Below, piece by piece: positions 54,507 to 63,285 of a stretch of DNA of 64,000 bases. The notes under the pieces were generated by a model. It saw only the letters and a list, made by a program, of their open reading frames with translations, did no database searches and was not told where the DNA came from. Numbering within the stretch: the stretch's first letter is position 1; each line of letters begins with the position of its first letter. Both the position numbers and the translations under genes were made by a program. The stretch is from the NCBI GenBank assembly GCA_963744305.1, contig CAVUTF010000016.1, positions 62,001 to 126,000 of the forward strand, given 5' to 3'. This DNA is from FEN-1219 sp963744305. GTDB lineage: Bacteria; Pseudomonadota; Gammaproteobacteria; Steroidobacterales; Rariloculaceae.

Positions 54507-55457
54507 ATGAAAACGATCGCAAGCTCTGCGCTCGCAATGCTCGTCGCCGCGCTGCTGCTCTACGCAGCGCCGAGCGTCGCGCAGCGGCAGCAGCCGCCCA
54601 TGCAAATCGAGCAACTGACGCCGCACGTCTATCGCTACGGCGGGCTCACGAGCGGAGCGTTCATCGTCGGCAGCGAGGCGATCGCCGTCGTCGACGGCCA
54701 AATCTGCGGCTCCGGCGGCACGCAGTGGCTCAAAGAAGAGCTCGCAAAACGCTTCGACGTGCCCGTCAAGTACACCATCCTGAGCCACGATCACGAGATG
54801 CACATCTGCGGCCTCGAGGTCTTCAGCGACACGGCGGTCGCGATCTCGCACGTGAATGCGAAGCCGCACATCATTCGCGAGAAGCGCCGCACGGTGATTC
54901 CGCAGATTACGTTCGAGACGAGCATGGAGATCGACGTCGGCGGCGTCGCCGTCAATCTGATGTATCTCGGGCCGACGCACACCGACAACCTGATCCAGGT
55001 GCACATTCCTTCCGAGAAGGTGCTGATCGCCGTGGACTTCGTTCGCGAGGGCAAGAGTCTCGCGATGCCGGAGCTGCGTGACCTCTACATCGACAACTCG
55101 ATCAAGGCCCTCGGCATCTTGGGGCGCATGGAGAACGTCGACATCGTGATACCCGGCCACGGCGGCGTCACGAACCAGCAAGCGTTCTTGTACGTTCGCG
55201 ACTACCTACAGGCGCTGAAGGACCGCGTGCTCGAGCAGATGGTCGCGGGCAAGGGCATCGAGGAGATTCTCGAGATCGTCACGATGGACGATTTCAGCGA
55301 CTACGGGTGGTTCAAGCAGTGGCGCCGCGCGAACGTGATCACGATGTGGGAGCAGATGTACCACTATCGCGAGCCTACCGAGGGCGGCGGCCAGTACGAG
55401 AACGACTTCCCGCCGGGGTTCCCAGTCGGCGACGTCGACAAGTTCAACGGCCCATAA
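54507..55457 (+). CDS. Secreted MBL-fold protein with altered zinc motif
   Basis: An intact 316-residue exported MBL-fold protein, signal peptide ending SVAQ. The zinc motif reads SHDHEMHICG: His94, His96 and His99 are kept but the usual Asp at position 98 is Met. YLGPTHTDNLIQVHIPSEKV and VDFVREG (bridging Asp) and PGHGG retain the other ligands. Compare THFHADHSGG and THFHDDHLGG in two neighbours. It may bind one metal only, or have lost hydrolase activity. It closes a run of secreted catabolic genes; a palindromic repeat follows. Confidence 0.82.
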   Translation: MKTIASSALAMLVAALLLYAAPSVAQRQQPPMQIEQLTPHVYRYGGLTSGAFIVGSEAIAVVDGQICGSGGTQWLKEELAKRFDVPVKYTILSHDHEMHICGLEVFSDTAVAISHVNAKPHIIREKRRTVIPQITFETSMEIDVGGVAVNLMYLGPTHTDNLIQVHIPSEKVLIAVDFVREGKSLAMPELRDLYIDNSIKALGILGRMENVDIVIPGHGGVTNQQAFLYVRDYLQALKDRVLEQMVAGKGIEEILEIVTMDDFSDYGWFKQWRRANVITMWEQMYHYREPTEGGGQYENDFPPGFPVGDVDKFNGP

Positions 55458-55465
55458 GAACGATC

Positions 55466-55502
55466 GGGGTCAGGCACCGTGCCTGACCCGGTGCCTGACC
55501 CC
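55466..55502. repeat. GGGGTCAGGCAC palindromic repeat, copy 3
   Basis: One GGGGTCAGGCAC unit (55466-55477), then C, then GTGCCTGACCCG (one mismatch) and GTGCCTGACCCC (55491-55502). It fills the gap between the convergent stops of the MBL gene and the DUF3500 gene, like copy 1. Confidence 0.9.
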
Positions 55503-55504
55503 GA

Positions 55505-56651
55505 CTAATGCGACTCTTGGTAGTGGCGCTTTAACAGGTCGTCGCCGAAGTCGCCGGCACGGCTGCGCCAAACTGCGTGGATGTGATTGCCGTTGCCCTG
55601 TGCGTTGTCGTACTCGTAGAGAAAGTCGGCGCCTTGGATCCGGTAGTAGTGCGGTTGCTTGCGCTGGAGTGAGCCGATCCACGCGAAGCTGAGCTCGTTC
55701 AGATCGATCTGTGCCCAATATTGGGCCGCGATTTCCGGCCGATACGTGCCCAGCACCTCCTGCAGCAGCGCGGCGACGAGTGCGCGTTGGTCGCGATTCA
55801 GCTCCGCGACCGGTATGCCGTCGGGCACGAGATCGTCGCGCCAGCTCTCCCAGGTGTCCGGCTCCTTCATGATGTTGCTCGCGATCAGATCCCAGGGCGT
55901 GTTGTCGGCGTAGACGAAGCCGAACTTCGCCGCGTCTGCGTTGAATTTCGGATCGCCCATGAGAATGGCCTTGGCGCGCTGCGCGGGTGCAAGCGAGGTG
56001 ACGAGCTCCCGCGCGAGATCTTCCTCGACACGCAGCACGCGCAAGCCGGCTAAAGGCCCGAACCCGACTTCCGCCGGATCGGCTCCTAGGAACATCGGGG
56101 TCGCCGACACGCCGCCGTCCGGCACCACGGACACATTGAGTGACACGTGGTGCCCCTCGAACCGCCATCCCCAGGGCTGCTCGGCGGACGGATCGCCGAA
56201 CAGCGCGACCGTGTAATCTTCGACGCCGCGCGGAAAGCCTGTGGCGGAAGTCGGTTGAAGAACATACTCCAACTGCATGATATTGATAATTTTATGATAG
56301 CCGCTCGCGCTGAGCGCAGACCACAACAGCTCCTGCGCGAGCGCGCGGTGCTTCGTGTGCATGAGGTCGAGCTTGAGACCCGCGCGATCGCGCGGCCAAT
56401 ACGACCAATCGCGCTTCACGGGGCTGTCGGCCGGGAACAGCAACAGGTCCTCCATCGAGTATTGGCGCAGCGCTTCGGAGAACTCGGGATCGCCGCGAAC
56501 CGACGCGAGCAACGCCTCGGCGGCGGCGAGCATGCGTGCGGTCGTCTCCGCTCGCGCGGCCGAGGTCTTCCTCGGCGGCGCGATCGGCTCGTTGTGCGAG
56601 CGCCGATGCGGCGAGTGCGCAGGCGCAGCAAGCTAGCAGGGTTCTGATCAT
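55505..56651 (-). CDS. Secreted DUF3500 protein (frameshifted)
   Basis: A DUF3500 protein of about 380 residues. The signal peptide IRTLLACCACALAASALAQ starts at ATG 56651; a shift near 56560 leads into the body, open to the stop: ALRQYSMEDLLLFPADSP, LDLMHTKHRALAQELLWSAL, FEGHHVSLNVSVVPDGGV and DNAQGNGNHIHAVWRSRAGD. The conserved His residues (GHH and NHIH) suggest a metal site. Family function unknown; often called putative secreted hydrolase. Convergent with the MBL gene. Confidence 0.85.
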
Positions 56652-56699
56652 ATGCACACCTTTATGAACATATGTTTGCGGCGATTTTTGTAACCGCGA

Positions 56700-56716
56700 T
56701 GTCACGCCGAAGTCAC
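56700..56716 (+). promoter_or_regulatory. Possible PHO-box-like repeat before the porin gene
   Basis: TGTCAC (56700-56705) and AGTCAC (56711-56716) repeat with an 11-bp period, as in PhoB boxes of CTGTCA-type half sites. The match is degenerate and there is no second full box, so confidence is low. It lies about 105 bp before an OprP/OprO-like porin gene, where PhoB control would make sense. Confidence 0.25.
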
Positions 56717-56821
56717 CGGCGTGTGACTGCACGGCGACCGACATCGTCACCGGCTCTCACTAGCATACACGTCGAGCTAGGCCCGTCACGTATCCCGCGA
56801 GCTCGCATCAATGGGACGGCG

Positions 56822-58078
56822 ATGAATAGCAGGACACGACGCCTCACGACGTGGACCAAATTCGCAGTTGCGGCCGCGTGGCTTGTCAGCGCAGCGACGC
56901 ATGCCCAACAGCAGGCTGGAATACAAGCAGGAGCAGAAGGCTTTACGTTGAGCTCCGCCGACAAAGCCTGGACGCTGCGACTGCGCGCACTCTTGCAAGT
57001 GGACGGCAGGGTATTTGGGGACGACTCAGCGCCGAATGAAGACAATGAATGGTTGTTACGGCGCGTGCGGCCGACGCTCGAGGGCACATTCGGCGACCGT
57101 GTTGCGTTTCGCCTGATGCCGGACTTCGGCGGCGGCCAGAGCGAAGTGCCCGACGCATGGGTTGACGTCGATCTCGGCGAAGGCGGGCTCGTGCTACGCG
57201 TTGGCAAATTCAAGCCGCCAGTTGGCCTGGAGCGATTGCGTTCCGCCAATCACCTCCAGCTAATCGAGCGGTCGATCGTGACGGAGCTCGTCCCGCGTCG
57301 TGACATCGGTGTGCAGCTGTCCGGCGGTAGCGATCGCTTGAGCTGGGCCACGGGATTTTTCAACGGGGTGGTCGACGGTAGCGCCGCCGACGAGGACACG
57401 GACGGAAAACAGGATTTTGCGGGACGACTCTTCTCCCACCCGTTTGCTGGCGAAGGCCGGAATGGTCCGCTTTCGGGCCTAGGCGTTGGCGTAGCCGTCA
57501 CTTATGGTGGCACCAATGGCTCGGTCACGGATCCGCTGCTGCCGGGTTATCGGTCACCGGGGCAAAACACGGTGTTCAGCTATCGACTGGGGGCGGAAGG
57601 AACGTTCGCCGACGGCGACCGTCTGCGCGTAACGCCGCAGTTCTATTGGTATCGGGGTTCGTTTGGTCTGATGGGCGAAGCGGTCAGAGTCAGTCAGGAT
57701 GTGCACCGCATAGGCAGCGGTTTCGACCGAGCCGCAACGCTCGACCACGAGGCGTGGCAGCTCACGGGTAACTGGTTCTTGACTGGAGAGGCGGCCGGCT
57801 ATCGCGACCCGGATGGCGTCCGCGCGATCGAGCTCGTTGCAAGGGTCAGCGGGCTCGACGCAGATCCGGACAGTTTCACTGAGGGCGCCGCTTCGTTCGC
57901 TAATCCGTTGACTGCAGTGCGGCAGGCGGACACATGGGCTGCCGGCGTCAACTGGTATCCGATGGCAGGCATCAAGGCCTCCGTGAACTATCAACATACC
58001 TCGTTCAAGGGCGGCGCTCCAGGTGGCGATCGTCCGGACGAAAAAGTTCTGCTAGCGCGCTTGCAGCTCTATTTCTGA
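56822..58078 (+). CDS. OprP/OprO-type anion-selective porin
   Basis: An intact 418-residue outer-membrane porin of the phosphate-selective OprO/OprP family. After the signal peptide (ending THAQQQ) the family motifs RRVRPTLEGTFGDRVAFRLM, LRVGKFKPPVGLERLRSANH and RDIGVQLSG are present. The C-terminus ends in Phe (LLARLQLYF), as outer-membrane barrels do. It would import phosphate or pyrophosphate when scarce. The convergent small membrane gene ends 8 bp away. Confidence 0.9.
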   Translation: MNSRTRRLTTWTKFAVAAAWLVSAATHAQQQAGIQAGAEGFTLSSADKAWTLRLRALLQVDGRVFGDDSAPNEDNEWLLRRVRPTLEGTFGDRVAFRLMPDFGGGQSEVPDAWVDVDLGEGGLVLRVGKFKPPVGLERLRSANHLQLIERSIVTELVPRRDIGVQLSGGSDRLSWATGFFNGVVDGSAADEDTDGKQDFAGRLFSHPFAGEGRNGPLSGLGVGVAVTYGGTNGSVTDPLLPGYRSPGQNTVFSYRLGAEGTFADGDRLRVTPQFYWYRGSFGLMGEAVRVSQDVHRIGSGFDRAATLDHEAWQLTGNWFLTGEAAGYRDPDGVRAIELVARVSGLDADPDSFTEGAASFANPLTAVRQADTWAAGVNWYPMAGIKASVNYQHTSFKGGAPGGDRPDEKVLLARLQLYF

Positions 58079-58085
58079 CGTCGCG

Positions 58086-58262
58086 CTACTGCTCCTTGCG
58101 ACGGAGGACGAGCTTCACAACGACAAACAGCACGCCGCCGGCGCCGAGTCCCACCAGGCTCGAGATCACGAGCGCCTGGGCCACTGGCAGCTCCTCGACA
58201 ACGGAGCCCGTGATCATCCCGACGACACCCGCGAAGACGAGCGCCACGCAGTTCAGAAACAA
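58086..58262 (-). CDS. Two-helix membrane protein, candidate immunity partner
   Basis: A short protein of about 58 residues with two membrane helices: VALVFAGVVGMITGSVV and ALVISSLVGLGAGGVLFVVV, then a basic tail KLVLRRKEQ. The start is unclear: a TTG at 58262 opens the frame, but a strong ribosome-binding site (GGGGAGGA) sits before ATG codons at 58279 and 58273 that lead to a stop after a few codons in another frame. So a one-base indel near 58262 is likely, giving MIMKSNCF as the true start. It lies downstream of the double-glycine peptide on the same strand, separated by a perfect hairpin. Two-helix proteins of this size often act as bacteriocin immunity proteins; that role is inferred. 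Confidence 0.55.
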   Translation of the reverse strand: MFLNCVALVFAGVVGMITGSVVEELPVAQALVISSLVGLGAGGVLFVVVKLVLRRKEQ

Positions 58263-58288
58263 TTGCTCTTCATGATCATTCCTCCCCA

Positions 58289-58317
58289 GAGTGGCGGCGC
58301 TCGCGGCGCCGCCACTC
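58289..58317. terminator. Perfect 11-bp hairpin between peptide and candidate immunity gene
   Basis: GAGTGGCGGCG-(7 nt)-CGCCGCCACTC, a perfect 11-bp stem 10 bp past the peptide stop and just before the ribosome-binding site of the next gene. There is no T-run, so it is more likely an mRNA stabiliser or attenuator that keeps downstream expression low than a full terminator. Confidence 0.6.
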
Positions 58318-58326
58318 GGTCGCCGT

Positions 58327-58559
58327 TTAGAAGACGTACTCCTGCACCATATCGCTGATCAGGTAACCTGCCGCGCCGAGCAGCGCTCCGCTGATAGCGC
58401 CGACCGGAGCGGTGACACCACCGGGGACGGCCCCGGCCATGCCGCCGATGATCGCGCCCGTTATCATTGCGCCCCCGATCCCTCCCACGTCCACGCGCCC
58501 CCAACGAGCGCTGCTTCCTCGAGCGTGAGCTCCCTGATATCCGCAAGATTGCCGTCCAT
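58327..58559 (-). CDS. Double-glycine-leader peptide, class IIb bacteriocin-like (frameshifted)
   Basis: A small precursor of about 77 residues. GGAGGAG lies 5 bp before the ATG at 58559. The leader DGNLADIRELTLEEAALVGG has the ELTLEEAALVGG form that C39-peptidase ABC transporters cleave after the second Gly (residue 21). In the present frame the sequence stops after WTWEGSGAQ, but one base further on, the same DNA encodes a glycine-zipper core: GGIGGAMITGAIIGGMAGAV, then GAISGALLGAAGYLISDMVQ to a TAA at 58327. The core has many GxxxG pairs, as in two-peptide bacteriocins. No C39 transporter is in the window. The break lies exactly at the leader/core junction, so an indel or an odd decoding event is possible. 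Confidence 0.68.
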
Positions 58560-58685
58560 TGTTGCTCCTCCATGTGCCATTGGCTCCGTGTGAGCCGCCG
58601 AAATCCGTGACTTTCCGTCGACGTCATTGGAGCGCAACTCATGCCCGACGCGCACGCCGGATTTCCGGGCGATTCGTGCGCAAAC

Positions 58686-60038
58686 TCAACTCCGGACGCG
58701 CTTGTACGCGGTCAATCCGAGCATGAGGCCGACGTCGCCCCGCCGCGGCTCGTGAAAAAACCCGACGGAAAGTGTCGGTAGCGGCGACCGCAGGACGAGC
58801 GCGCCGTCGTCGTCGAGAACGAGCTCCACCGTGAGGCTCTCCTGCACGCCATCGCGCCCGATCGTGCAGATCAGCCGCTCCTTGTCGTAAGCGGCCGTGA
58901 CGAAGCCGCCGCCGGGCCCTCGATACACGCCGGGCAGCTCGTCGAGGCGCAAGCCGCAAGGATCGCGCTCGCGCGGCGGGGATTGAGGGCTGAGATCGCG
59001 GCACACCGCGTCGACGATGAAGTCGCGCAGGTATGGCAAAGTCGCGTTCAAACCGACAGCGACGCTGAGGCGGCTGCGAGAGTCGAACCGCACGGCCGAG
59101 CACTGGCCGTGCGTGACGCCGCTGTTGCCGTGGAAACCGTCGCGAAGCCGCGCAGCGCCCAATGCGTAGGCGACGGGGAGCCATTCGCTCAACGGACCCC
59201 CGGCCGTCGGCGGCAACCGCACTTGCGGCGTTTCGAGGAGCCGTTGCGTCTCGCGCGAGACCGGGTTCGCGCCGGAGCGCACACCGACCACCGCTTCCGC
59301 GATGGTCAGGAGATCCGCCACCGACAACGTGTACTCGGGGAACGCCGCGAGCCAAAGCGCGCTCGGACGCGGCACATCGACGACGCGTGCGAATCGGCCG
59401 GATGCAGGATCGAGCTCGTGCCGCCCCGCGCAGCCGCGCTCGGCGTAGCGCGTCGTAGGCGTGCCCGGCCGGATTCCCAACGGCTCGAGCACCGTTTCAC
59501 GGATGAGCGCGACGCCGGCTCGGCCCGTAATGCGCCTGATGATCTCGCCGAGCAAAACGGACTCCGTGTGCTCGTAGCTGAACACCGCGCCCGGCGCAAA
59601 CATCTGCGGCGCGCGTTCGAGATAGGCAACCAATGATTGCCACGTGAGTGCGCGAATCTGCGGATCTAGGACCCGCGTTCCGCAGTAGCCGCTCGTGTGC
59701 GAGAGCAGGTGCGCGACCAGCACGGTTCTGCCGTGCACGCAATCCTTGAGCTCCGGCAGGTACTCACGAAGCGGCGCCTCGAGCGCGAGCGCTGCTGAGC
59801 GCTGCAGCTCGAGCGCCACGATGGCGAGCAGCAGCTTCGTGACGCAGCCGAGATGAAATCCGTCGTCGATTGCGAGCGGGGGCGCCTCGTCGACGACTCG
59901 TGTGCCGGCTTCGGCATGGACGCGAGCGCCGCCGATGCTGACCGCCACCGCGACCCCGGGCACGCCGGTCTCCGCGCGAATGCGGGCGACGAACTCCGGG
60001 AGCGTCTCGCGTAACCGCTCGCACGATATGGGATGCAT
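58686..60038 (-). CDS. Beta-lactamase-fold hydrolase with Cys in place of the SxxK serine
   Basis: An intact 450-residue protein of the serine beta-lactamase/class C/esterase family. The catalytic SxxK motif reads LGCVTKLLL: Cys65-x-x-Lys68, with Ser replaced by Cys. The Tyr motif is FSYEHTESVLLGEIIRR and the third motif region reads FHGNSGVTHG. A C-terminal beta domain (GVYRGPGGGFVTAAYDKERL) follows. The ATG at 60038 has GGAGG 8 bp upstream. It has no signal peptide, so it is probably cytosolic. It is the first gene of the minus-strand set that continues with the leader peptide 127 bp downstream. Confidence 0.82.
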   Translation of the reverse strand: MHPISCERLRETLPEFVARIRAETGVPGVAVAVSIGGARVHAEAGTRVVDEAPPLAIDDGFHLGCVTKLLLAIVALELQRSAALALEAPLREYLPELKDCVHGRTVLVAHLLSHTSGYCGTRVLDPQIRALTWQSLVAYLERAPQMFAPGAVFSYEHTESVLLGEIIRRITGRAGVALIRETVLEPLGIRPGTPTTRYAERGCAGRHELDPASGRFARVVDVPRPSALWLAAFPEYTLSVADLLTIAEAVVGVRSGANPVSRETQRLLETPQVRLPPTAGGPLSEWLPVAYALGAARLRDGFHGNSGVTHGQCSAVRFDSRSRLSVAVGLNATLPYLRDFIVDAVCRDLSPQSPPRERDPCGLRLDELPGVYRGPGGGFVTAAYDKERLICTIGRDGVQESLTVELVLDDDGALVLRSPLPTLSVGFFHEPRRGDVGLMLGLTAYKRVRS

Positions 60039-60163
60039 CGACGAGCCTCCGACATCCTTGTGCGGAAAACCAGCCGCGATCATTTCAGGGCATGCCTCTG
60101 CGCAAGTGCAGCCCACATTTCTCTGCGAATCGGCGAGATTACGTACGGCGCTCGTGTGGCATC

Positions 60164-62030
60164 ATGCGACGCATGCTTTCCGACAAGGTGCACTCACCGG
60201 CCGGTCCGGCGGACGACCGCGTGCGCCGTTTGTTGCGCGACGTTTTTGGCTATGCCGAATTCCGCGGCCCGCAGCATGCCATCATCGACGCGGCGCTCGC
60301 CGGACGGGATTCGCTCGTGCTAATGCCGACCGGCGGCGGCAAGTCGCTGTGCTATCAGATTCCGGCGCTGCTGCGTGGCGGCGTCGGCCTCGTCGTGTCG
60401 CCGCTGATCGCGCTGATGGAGGATCAGGTGAGCGCGCTCCGCGAGCTGGGCTAAGCGGCTGCGTTCTTGAATTCGACACTCGACCGCACGGCGCAGCAGG
60501 AAGTGATCGGCGCTTTGCAGCGCGGCCGGCTCGAGCTGCTGTACATCGCTCCGGAGCGGCTGCTGCAAGAGCAAACTCAGGCGCTGCTGCGTGGCGTGAG
60601 ACTTTCGATCATCGCGATCGACGAAGCGCACTGCGTATCGCAGTGGGGCCACGACTTCCGCGCGAGTATCTCGGCCTACACGAGCTCAAGCAGTGGTTCC
60701 CCGGCGTGCCGCGCATGGCGTTGACGGCCACGGCTACGTTGCCGACGCGCGAGGAGATCGTCGACGCGGCTCGAGCTCAAGAGCCCGCGATGTGTTCGTG
60801 AGCAGCTTCGACCGGCCGAACATCCGCTATGCCGTGCATGCGAAGACCGACGCACGTCGCCAGCTTGCGCAGTTCCTGCGCAAGCCACCGCGACGAGGCG
60901 GGCATCGTCTACTGCTTGTCGCGCAACAAGGTCGAGAGCGACGGCGGAGTGGCTGCGCGAGCAGGGCTACGACGCGCTGCCGTATCACGCGGGGCTGCCG
61001 GCCGACGACGCGCGCCGAGCATCAACGCCGTTTCCTCAGCCGACGATGCGAGTGATCATCGTCGCGACGATCGCGTTCGGCATGGGGATCGACAAGCCCG
61101 ACGTCCGCTTCGTCGCGCACCTCGATCTGCCGAAGAGCATCGAGTCCTACTACCAGGAGACGGGCCGCGCGGGCCGCGACGGCGAGCCCGCGGAGGCGTG
61201 GATGGTCTACGGCCTGCAAGACGTCGTGCAGCTCGCGCAGTTCGTCGACCAATCCGAGGCCGACGAGCAGCACAAGCGCCACGAGCGCGCACAAGCTCGA
61301 CGCGCTGCTCGGCTGGTGCGAGGTCACCGAATGTCGCCGGCGACCGCTGCTCGAGTACTTCGGCGAGGAGCGCGGCCCGTGCCTGCGGCAATTGCGACAA
61401 TTGCCTGCAGCCGCCAGCGACTTGGGACGGCACGCAGGCCGCGCAGCAAGCTCTGTCCGCCGTCTACCGCACCGGGCAGGCATTCGGCGCCGCGCACGTC
61501 GTCGACGTGCTGCTCGGCAACGCTACCGAAAAAGTCGCGCGGCATCGGCACGAGCGCGCTCAGTCGTGTTCGGCATCGGCACGGACTTCCGGCGGCGGCG
61601 TGGCGATCGTTGATTCGGCAGTTGCTGGTGCAGGGATACCTGCGCGTCGACTACGAAGGCTACGGGGCTCTCGAGTTGACCGAGCGAGCCGGCCGCTGCT
61701 GCGCGGCGAGGTGACGGTGCGCTGCGCGAGGACACGAAGCAGCCCGTCGCGCGCCCGCAAGGCGCGCCGCCCCGAAGACGGCGCTCGCCGAAGAGCACGA
61801 GCCGCTGTGGGAGGCGCTGCGCGAATGCCGAAGGCTCTCGCCGCCGAGCAGACTTGCCGCCGTACGTGATCTTTCACGATGCGACGTTGCTGCAGATGGC
61901 GGCAGCTCGGCCGGACGAGCGCGCAGCGCTGCTCACGATCGGCGGCGTCGGCCAGGCGAAGCTCGAGCGTTACGGCGAAAGATTTCTTGAGGTGCATACG
62001 AAGCGCGGCTCGCACGCGCTCGGCCATTGA
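60164..62030 (+). CDS. recQ: ATP-dependent DNA helicase RecQ (many frameshifts)
   Basis: A RecQ helicase of about 620 residues. Walker A is MPTGGGKSLCYQIPAL, motif II is IIAIDEAHCVSQWGHDF, and later VIVATIAFGMGIDKPDVRFV and SYYQETGRAGRDGEPAEAWM complete the helicase core. The zinc ligands CGNCDNC are visible in the RQC region and an HRDC-like domain ends the protein (VIFHDATLLQMAAARPDERA). An in-frame TAA lies at 60452, and frame changes occur near 60665, 60785, 60895, 60950, 61015, 61290, 61385, 61560 and later. Total length and motif order are normal, so I read these as sequencing errors. Confidence 0.85.
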
Positions 62031-62087
62031 CGCTCTCGACGGGCCGACCCTATGCTGGTTCGAGGCATGAGATTAAGGGTTGGCAGA

Positions 62088-62819
62088 ATGCGAAGCGCGA
62101 GATTCGGCTTGGGCTTGTTGTGGTCGTTGAGCGGCGCATTGCTCGGCGGCGTGGCGTTCCCGGCCGAGCATCCGGACTTCACGGGCGTTTGGGGCAACTA
62201 CCGCGATCCTGCAGCGCCGCCCGGACGCGGCGGCGGCGGGTCGGCGCGCCCGTGCCCTGCCGCTGCGCCCCGAGGCCAAGCCAAGGTCGACGAATATCGT
62301 GCGTTGGTCGCGCCCACGCGGCGATACGCCCGGCGGCTTTTGCCTTGGCACCGGCATGCCGGGCGCGATGCTCGGCTCCGGCGGTTATCCGATGGAGATC
62401 GTGCAGCACGACGATCTGATCATCGTCGTGTACGAAGCGCATGCCGAAATCCGCAGAATCTACATCACCGCGCGCGCGAAGGAAGGAGATCTCTTCCCGG
62501 ATCGCAACGGCTACTCGATCGGTCGCTGGGATGGCGACAAGCTGATCGTCGAGACCACGCATCTGAAGGAAGCCGTGGATCAGGCGCGCTATCCGCACAG
62601 CGATGAGGCGAAGATCGTGGAGGAGTACACGCTCGTCACGAACGAGGACGGCAGAAGGTGCTGACTTCGAGCATGACGATGACCGATCCCACGTTCTACA
62701 CGGAGCCGATCACGGCCGAGAAGAAGTGGCGTTCCTAGCCCGGAGTGCGCCTGCTTCCCTACGAGTGCAACGAGCCCGCGTGGGACGAGCATCTCGAAGA
62801 GTTGCGCAACCAGGGGTAG
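62088..62819 (+). CDS. Secreted GYS-family protein (frameshifted)
   Basis: A secreted protein of about 243 residues. The signal peptide ends near VAFPAEHPDF; the mature N-terminus is PDFTGVWGNYRDP, the GVW motif. The domain NGYSIGRWDGDKLIVETTHL and EAKIVEEYTLVTNEDG matches the family seen at 15.8, 20.1 and 28.3 kb. Frame changes occur near 62255, 62325 and 62655, and a TAG interrupts at 62736 before the conserved tail RLLPYECNEPAWDEHLEEL. It is followed 26 bp later by a DUF6152 gene, as a pair. Confidence 0.72.
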
Positions 62820-62845
62820 AGTCGCGAGATTGGCGGAGCTGGATC

Positions 62846-63209
62846 ATGAAGAAGCTATCGATTTGCGCTCTGCTCGCGATTGTCGCGAGTGCACCGCTGG
62901 TCTCCAACGCGCATCACTCGGCCGCGCGTTTCGATCTCTCGATCCGCGACAACTACGGTGACCGGAATCGTCAAGGAGTTCAAGGCCGCGAATCCCCATA
63001 CGAAAATCGTGCTCGAAGTCACGGACGAAAAGGGCACGCGCGACATAGAGTTCGAAGGCCATAGCCGCAACAACTACTATCGCGGCGGTTGGCGCGACGG
63101 CATGGTGAAACTCGGCGACAAGATCACGCTGCAGTCTGCGCCGACCCGCGACGGCAGCGACGGCGGCTACGCGCTCGGCGTGATCGCGGCGGACGGCACG
63201 AAGTTTTAG
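62846..63209 (+). CDS. Secreted DUF6152 protein (frameshifted)
   Basis: A DUF6152 protein of about 120 residues. The signal peptide ends SNAHHSAARF, giving the HHS mature start of the family. A one-base shift near 62955 leads to VTGIVKEFKAANPHTKIVLE and NYYRGGWRDGMVKLGDKITL. Second member of a pair with the preceding GYS gene, in the opposite order to the pair at 27.8 kb. Function unknown. Confidence 0.75.
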
Positions 63210-63285
63210 CCACAGGTTTGCGGCTGCATGCGCGAGAGTGTCGCGCGTGGCCTACGCCTCGAGGTCCGGAGGCTGCCTCATCAGC

